Shown here piece after piece: positions 61,957 through 64,000 of a DNA stretch of 64,000 nt. Under the pieces are notes generated by a model that did no database searches, had not been told where the DNA came from, and was given only the letters and a program-made list of their open reading frames with translations. The translations under genes were made by a program, and so were the position numbers. The stretch's first letter is position 1, and every line of letters starts with the position of its first letter. The stretch is from Pseudorhodoplanes sp. (GTDB lineage Bacteria > Pseudomonadota > Alphaproteobacteria > Rhizobiales > Xanthobacteraceae): contig JAVSMS010000001.1 of the NCBI GenBank assembly GCA_032027085.1, positions 946,332 through 1,010,331 on the forward strand. The letters run 5' to 3'.

Positions 61957-64000
61957 TTATTGCTTGAACAGCAATTCCCGCGTCAGATCGCCCAGATGGC
62001 GCACGGAGCGCAAGGCACGCTGCAGCAATTCCCGTTCGGTCGCCGACAAGCGTTTTACCGCGACCTTATTGGTGGGCGGATGGCCATGCTCGATGTCATC
62101 GATCTGCTGATCGAGGATCAGGCTGAGGAAAATCATCTGCGCCTCCGCCAGCGCTTCGAGATCGCGTTCGCCGCCGAGCTTCAGCGCCATCACCCCGGCG
62201 ATCCGACGCGGCGTTGCGCGTTCCAGCACGTGATGGCGGATGGCGAGCACCCGCGCCGCAGTGACGATGCCGAACAGGCCGGCCTTCTTGAGATCGATGC
62301 GGCCGCGCTCGGTCTTGATGCCGCCGATGAAGTTCAGGCCGGGCTCCACCTCGCCGGCCGCTTCCGCCAGCAACTTGGCGAATTCCACCTGCCCTTTCGC
62401 CATTTCAAAGCCGTCGCGCCAGAGCGTTTCGGCTAGCACGTTGGCGCCGTGCACCCCGTGCAGATCGAAGAAAATATCGACCGCCATAAGGTCGGCCGGA
62501 TTGGAGCGGGTGATCCAGTCCGCGACGCGCTCGCGCCAGGTGGCGAGCGACCCGCGCCATTGCGGGTTCTTCGCCATCACGCCGCCCTTGCAATAAGGCA
62601 CGCCGACTTCGTGCAGGTAATCGGCAATGTGCACGGCAAGTTCGGCGAACCAGCGATCTTCCGGACCCCCCGGCGCACCGTCCTCGAAGATCAGCGCATT
62701 GTCCTGGTCCATTGCCAGAAGGCTTTCGCCGCGGCCGGCCGAGCCGAGCACCGCGACCGAGTAGGCGCAGGGCGGCTCGCCGCGCCCGTCCTGACGCATG
62801 CGTTGCTCGGCGAGCACCGCCGCCTGCCGCGTCAGCGCACCGAGCTCACTTGAAATCACCGCCGCGATATCGTGGGATGCAACGCCTTCCGACAAGAGCG
62901 AGGATGCGACCTGCGGCAGCTTTGCCCAGGCCTTTCCCAGCTCGTGGACATTCGTCGCCTCATCGATTTCGTCCCCGAGCGAGATCGCCTCGCTCGCACG
63001 CAGCCGCAGAAGGTCGCGCGCCGACAGAGCGCCAGCGACCATGCCAAGATTATCCATGACGCCGAGATGGCGGATTTTCAGCCGCTGCATGCGGCCGATG
63101 GCACGATAAACGAACGCATCGACCCGTATCACCGCCAGCGGCCGGCTCATGAATTCATGGATTGGCAATCGCAGCGCGTCCGCTCCTCTCGTCGCCAGCG
63201 CCCGCAGCACATCGCGCTCTGTGATAATGCCGGCATCGGCGGCGGCCAGCGCCGTGTCATCCTGTCTTCCCGGGCACACGAAAAGCGACGACACCTTTTC
63301 GGTGCTCATGCGCGTCAAGGCGTCAGACAACGCCCTGTCACCCGCAATGATTTTCGGCGGCGCGCTCATCACATTGCGGATGCGGTGGCGATAGGGATAG
63401 CTGTCGAAGCGCTCGAGCGAACGGACCGGCTGTTCGCGCACCGGCGCCTCCGCCACGTCGCTCCAGCCGGCCTGGTGTTGCTTGTCCAGCACATCGGTCA
63501 GCGCGCGGCAGGCCTGCATTGCCTCGGCCAGGGTCCGAATTCCTTTGGCGCGCAAATGCGGAATCAGCGCATTGAAAATATGCGCGGTGGTGATGGCATC
63601 ACCGAGCGCCGAATGTCGCTCGGTGACTTCGACATCAAGCCAGTTGGCGAGCTGCTCCAGCGAAAGTCCGCCGAAATTCGGCTCCGCCACCAGCATCAGC
63701 AGCTGGGTGTCGAGTGCCTTCGGCCGCTTCCAGGCAATTCCGCTGCGCGCGCATTCCCGCTGAATGATCGAGAAATCGAAGCCGAGCGTATGGCCGACGA
63801 TCACGGCGTCGCCTGCAAATCTCTCGAATTCCTTCCACACCACTGCAAAATCCGGCGCACCGGCAACCATGCCGTCGTCGATCGCGTGAATGGCCGTGGA
63901 TTGTGCCGGGATCGGCACCGGCGGACGCAACAGGCGGCGGAATGTCTGGTTGGCATCAACCCGCCCGCCAGTGATTTTCACCGCACCAATCTCGACAATG
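61957..64000 (-). CDS. Exonuclease/CBS/DUF294 fusion protein (5' end outside window)
   Basis: The frame is open to the window edge and reads IVEIGAVKITGGRV there, so the first residues of the exonuclease are missing. The visible 681 residues start with a DEDDh 3'-5' exonuclease domain (VIVGHTLGFDFSIIQRECAR, RHSALGDAITTAHIF). A CBS pair follows (NVMSAPPKIIAGDRALSDAL; IHEFMSRPLAVIRVDAFVYR). Then comes a DUF294 nucleotidyltransferase-like domain (VAVLGSAGRGESLLAMDQDN) and its C-terminal domain. CBS-DUF294 proteins are common and may act as GlnD-like signalling enzymes; the exonuclease fusion is seen in some alphaproteobacteria. The substrate and signal are unknown. Confidence 0.88.
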   Translation of the reverse strand, partial: IVEIGAVKITGGRVDANQTFRRLLRPPVPIPAQSTAIHAIDDGMVAGAPDFAVVWKEFERFAGDAVIVGHTLGFDFSIIQRECARSGIAWKRPKALDTQLLMLVAEPNFGGLSLEQLANWLDVEVTERHSALGDAITTAHIFNALIPHLRAKGIRTLAEAMQACRALTDVLDKQHQAGWSDVAEAPVREQPVRSLERFDSYPYRHRIRNVMSAPPKIIAGDRALSDALTRMSTEKVSSLFVCPGRQDDTALAAADAGIITERDVLRALATRGADALRLPIHEFMSRPLAVIRVDAFVYRAIGRMQRLKIRHLGVMDNLGMVAGALSARDLLRLRASEAISLGDEIDEATNVHELGKAWAKLPQVASSLLSEGVASHDIAAVISSELGALTRQAAVLAEQRMRQDGRGEPPCAYSVAVLGSAGRGESLLAMDQDNALIFEDGAPGGPEDRWFAELAVHIADYLHEVGVPYCKGGVMAKNPQWRGSLATWRERVADWITRSNPADLMAVDIFFDLHGVHGANVLAETLWRDGFEMAKGQVEFAKLLAEAAGEVEPGLNFIGGIKTERGRIDLKKAGLFGIVTAARVLAIRHHVLERATPRRIAGVMALKLGGERDLEALAEAQMIFLSLILDQQIDDIEHGHPPTNKVAVKRLSATERELLQRALRSVRHLGDLTRELLFKQ

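Overview
The window reads as a chromosome segment of a GC-rich alphaproteobacterium of the order Hyphomicrobiales, close to the Bradyrhizobium/Rhodopseudomonas/Pseudolabrys side. The clues are two phasins, a PdhS/PleC-type kinase, a His-tRNA without G-1 and with A73, an Irr-like iron box, FNR/FixK-type and NsrR-type sites, malonate genes with a GntR regulator, and several families of dispersed palindromic repeats. No phage, transposase, CRISPR array or rRNA was seen. Both ends cut a gene: an ABC ATPase on the left and an exonuclease/CBS/DUF294 protein on the right.

Layout. 1-6.4 kb: branched-chain-type ABC ATPase (partial), lytic transglycosylase, an HxlR regulator divergent from an FAD oxidase with related repeats on both sides, a methylenetetrahydrofolate reductase-like protein and a luciferase-like monooxygenase. 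6.7-11.3 kb: tRNA-His, two phasins with paired TGC-N3-GCA sites, and a 993-residue PAS histidine kinase. 11.5-24.6 kb: a DUF1194 protein, a ferric iron binding protein and permease behind an Irr-type box, HlyD and MipA envelope genes, acetoacetate-CoA ligase, AsmA, and an ArsR/two-SRPBCC operon with a perfect 28-bp palindrome at its start. 24.7-33 kb: potGHI-like polyamine ABC genes, a response regulator, glpD-glpK, a glutamine amidotransferase and an SDR. 33.1-36 kb: a small winged-helix regulator, its membrane partner and a DUF4173 protein, with matching palindromes before both transcription units. 36-40 kb: a zinc metallopeptidase/ATP-grasp pair and an ABC-2 exporter. 40-44.3 kb: a TTT (Bug) receptor convergent with matB-matA. 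44.5-52.3 kb: a GntR/FCD regulator, a dipeptide-type ABC importer with fused ATPases and a CaiB-type CoA transferase.

The most interesting part is 52.5-61.8 kb. Four genes on the minus strand have the order and sizes of an Azoarcus-type, ATP-dependent benzoyl-CoA reductase (bzdN-O-P-Q). They follow a full-consensus FNR/FixK box and a second dyad near the expected transcription start. Immediately upstream lies a two-sided cluster that looks nitric-oxide responsive: hemerythrin, DUF1858, DUF2249 (with an NsrR-like box), a 7Fe ferredoxin, then divergently a polytopic membrane protein, a double-DUF2249 protein, a SufT/MIP18-type Fe-S assembly factor, a 71-residue protein and, convergent, an Rrf2/NsrR-type regulator. 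My reading is that this cell reduces aromatic rings anaerobically, probably while denitrifying, and keeps an NO/Fe-S maintenance module beside the oxygen- and NO-sensitive reductase. This is inference from gene content and sites; no search was run. Consensus sequences quoted for regulators are from memory.
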